A DNA stretch of 64,000 nucleotides from Guptibacillus algicola (GTDB lineage: Bacteria > Bacillota > Bacilli > Bacillales > Guptibacillaceae): assembly GCF_020171805.1 (NCBI RefSeq), contig NZ_JAIVAF010000003.1, positions 1,116,001-1,180,000 of the forward strand, in the 5' to 3' direction. How positions within the stretch are numbered: the stretch's first letter is position 1; each line of letters opens with the position of its first letter. The notes below the pieces were generated by a model. The model had not been told where the DNA came from. It searched no databases and saw nothing but the letters and a program-made list of their open reading frames with translations. Both the position numbers and the translations under genes were made by a program. Of the stretch, positions 63,697-64,000 are shown piece by piece.

Positions 63697-64000
63697 ATGA
63701 CGAAACTAGATACAGCAACCACTTCACAACAAAACCACCACGTTGCACTAAGACGTGACATCAACATGTTAGGAAACTTACTAGGTGACGTTTTAGTGCA
63801 GCATGGCGGACAACACCTTCTAGACACAGTAGAATCTATTCGTGAAAAAACAAAGTCGATAAGACAAAATGCTCAAGACGAAATAACGAAAGAACTAGAA
63901 GATACGATCCAAGGTCTACAATCTCCACTAAGAAAACAAGTTATCCGAGCTTTTGCATTGTATTTTCATTTAGTCAATATCGCAGAACAAAATCACAGAA
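63697..64000 (+). CDS. ppc: Phosphoenolpyruvate carboxylase, N-terminal part (cut by window end)
   Basis: The first 101 codons of a frame that is open to the right edge. LRRDINMLGNLLGDVLVQHGG, DTVESIREKTKSIRQ and IRAFALYFHLVNIAEQNHR are the conserved start of PEP carboxylase, which makes oxaloacetate from PEP and bicarbonate and replenishes the TCA cycle. AAGGATGG precedes ATG 63697 by about 8 bp. The catalytic His and Arg residues lie outside the window. Confidence 0.9.
   Translation, partial: MTKLDTATTSQQNHHVALRRDINMLGNLLGDVLVQHGGQHLLDTVESIREKTKSIRQNAQDEITKELEDTIQGLQSPLRKQVIRAFALYFHLVNIAEQNHR

Noticed and set aside
1-64000. CRISPR arrays, tRNA/rRNA genes, T-box or other riboswitch leaders
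   Set aside because: I saw no regularly spaced direct repeats, no cloverleaf-like sequence with TTCRA arms, and no T-box (TGGNACCGCG) or other known riboswitch core in the intergenic regions.

Overview
This window is a contiguous stretch of chromosome from a low-GC, Gram-positive, endospore-former-type bacterium of the family Bacillaceae. The evidence is the gene set and its order: divergent gltC/gltAB; a yojNO, yojF-bshB2 and MATE neighbourhood like that of Bacillus subtilis; mhqO-mhqD; bacterial nitric oxide synthase; and DUF6501, DUF4395, YunD-like and YpvA-like proteins. Ribosome binding sites are strong (AGGAGG-like) and TTG/GTG starts are frequent. I cannot fix the genus. I see no tRNA, rRNA, CRISPR array, prophage or intact transposase.

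Layout. 1-0.4 kb holds a frameshifted relic of an RDD-family membrane protein. 0.4-7.6 kb is glutamate synthase (gltAB) with its divergent LysR activator gltC, followed by an unannotated 29-residue holin-like toxin peptide on the minus strand. 7.9-9.5 kb is a quinone/hydroquinone stress pair (mhqO-mhqD) behind a MhqR-like operator. 9.8-18.7 kb holds housekeeping genes: an RsmJ-like methyltransferase, Mug, the MoxR/VWA pair, YojF and bacillithiol BshB2, an ABC-F ATPase, a MATE transporter and a DCC protein. 19.4-31.1 kb is the main catabolic block, a complete reductive pyrimidine degradation pathway: PreT-PreA, dihydropyrimidinase, a nitrilase-family ureidopropionase, an NCS1 permease and a PucR-type regulator. 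It continues with a malonate-semialdehyde/methylmalonate-semialdehyde dehydrogenase and a beta-alanine-type transaminase that would take beta-alanine to acetyl-CoA. 31.5-35.7 kb is odhAB. 35.7-44.5 kb is a mixed region with nos, an ABM monooxygenase, an orphan N-hydroxylating monooxygenase, a fatty-acid hydroxylase-type protein, an acyl-CoA dehydrogenase and several small unknown genes. 44.7-53.6 kb holds a DacC-type PBP, a YeiH exporter with divergent LysR, an SF1 helicase, an MFS transporter and a YunD-like nucleotidase. 53.7-64 kb holds an orphan kynA, an MtnX-like phosphatase, ilvA, a DinG/YpvA helicase, an APH-fold kinase, an MBL hydrolase, a Ktr potassium channel pair and the start of ppc.

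The most unusual signal is a family of small transposase-less elements. Two copies (18759-19208 and 48281-48510) begin and end with the same imperfect terminal inverted repeat (CAGWTTGTWGARAAA type). Each sits between two direct copies of an intrinsic-terminator stem-loop (21 bp perfect in one case, 10/12 bp in the other), and only the right-hand copy keeps the T-tract. This reads as insertion into terminator hairpins with duplication of the hairpin as the target site. The two copies lie in opposite orientation, and the shorter looks like an internal fusion of the two GC-rich hairpin blocks of the longer. A third, decayed relative may lie at 9508-9651.
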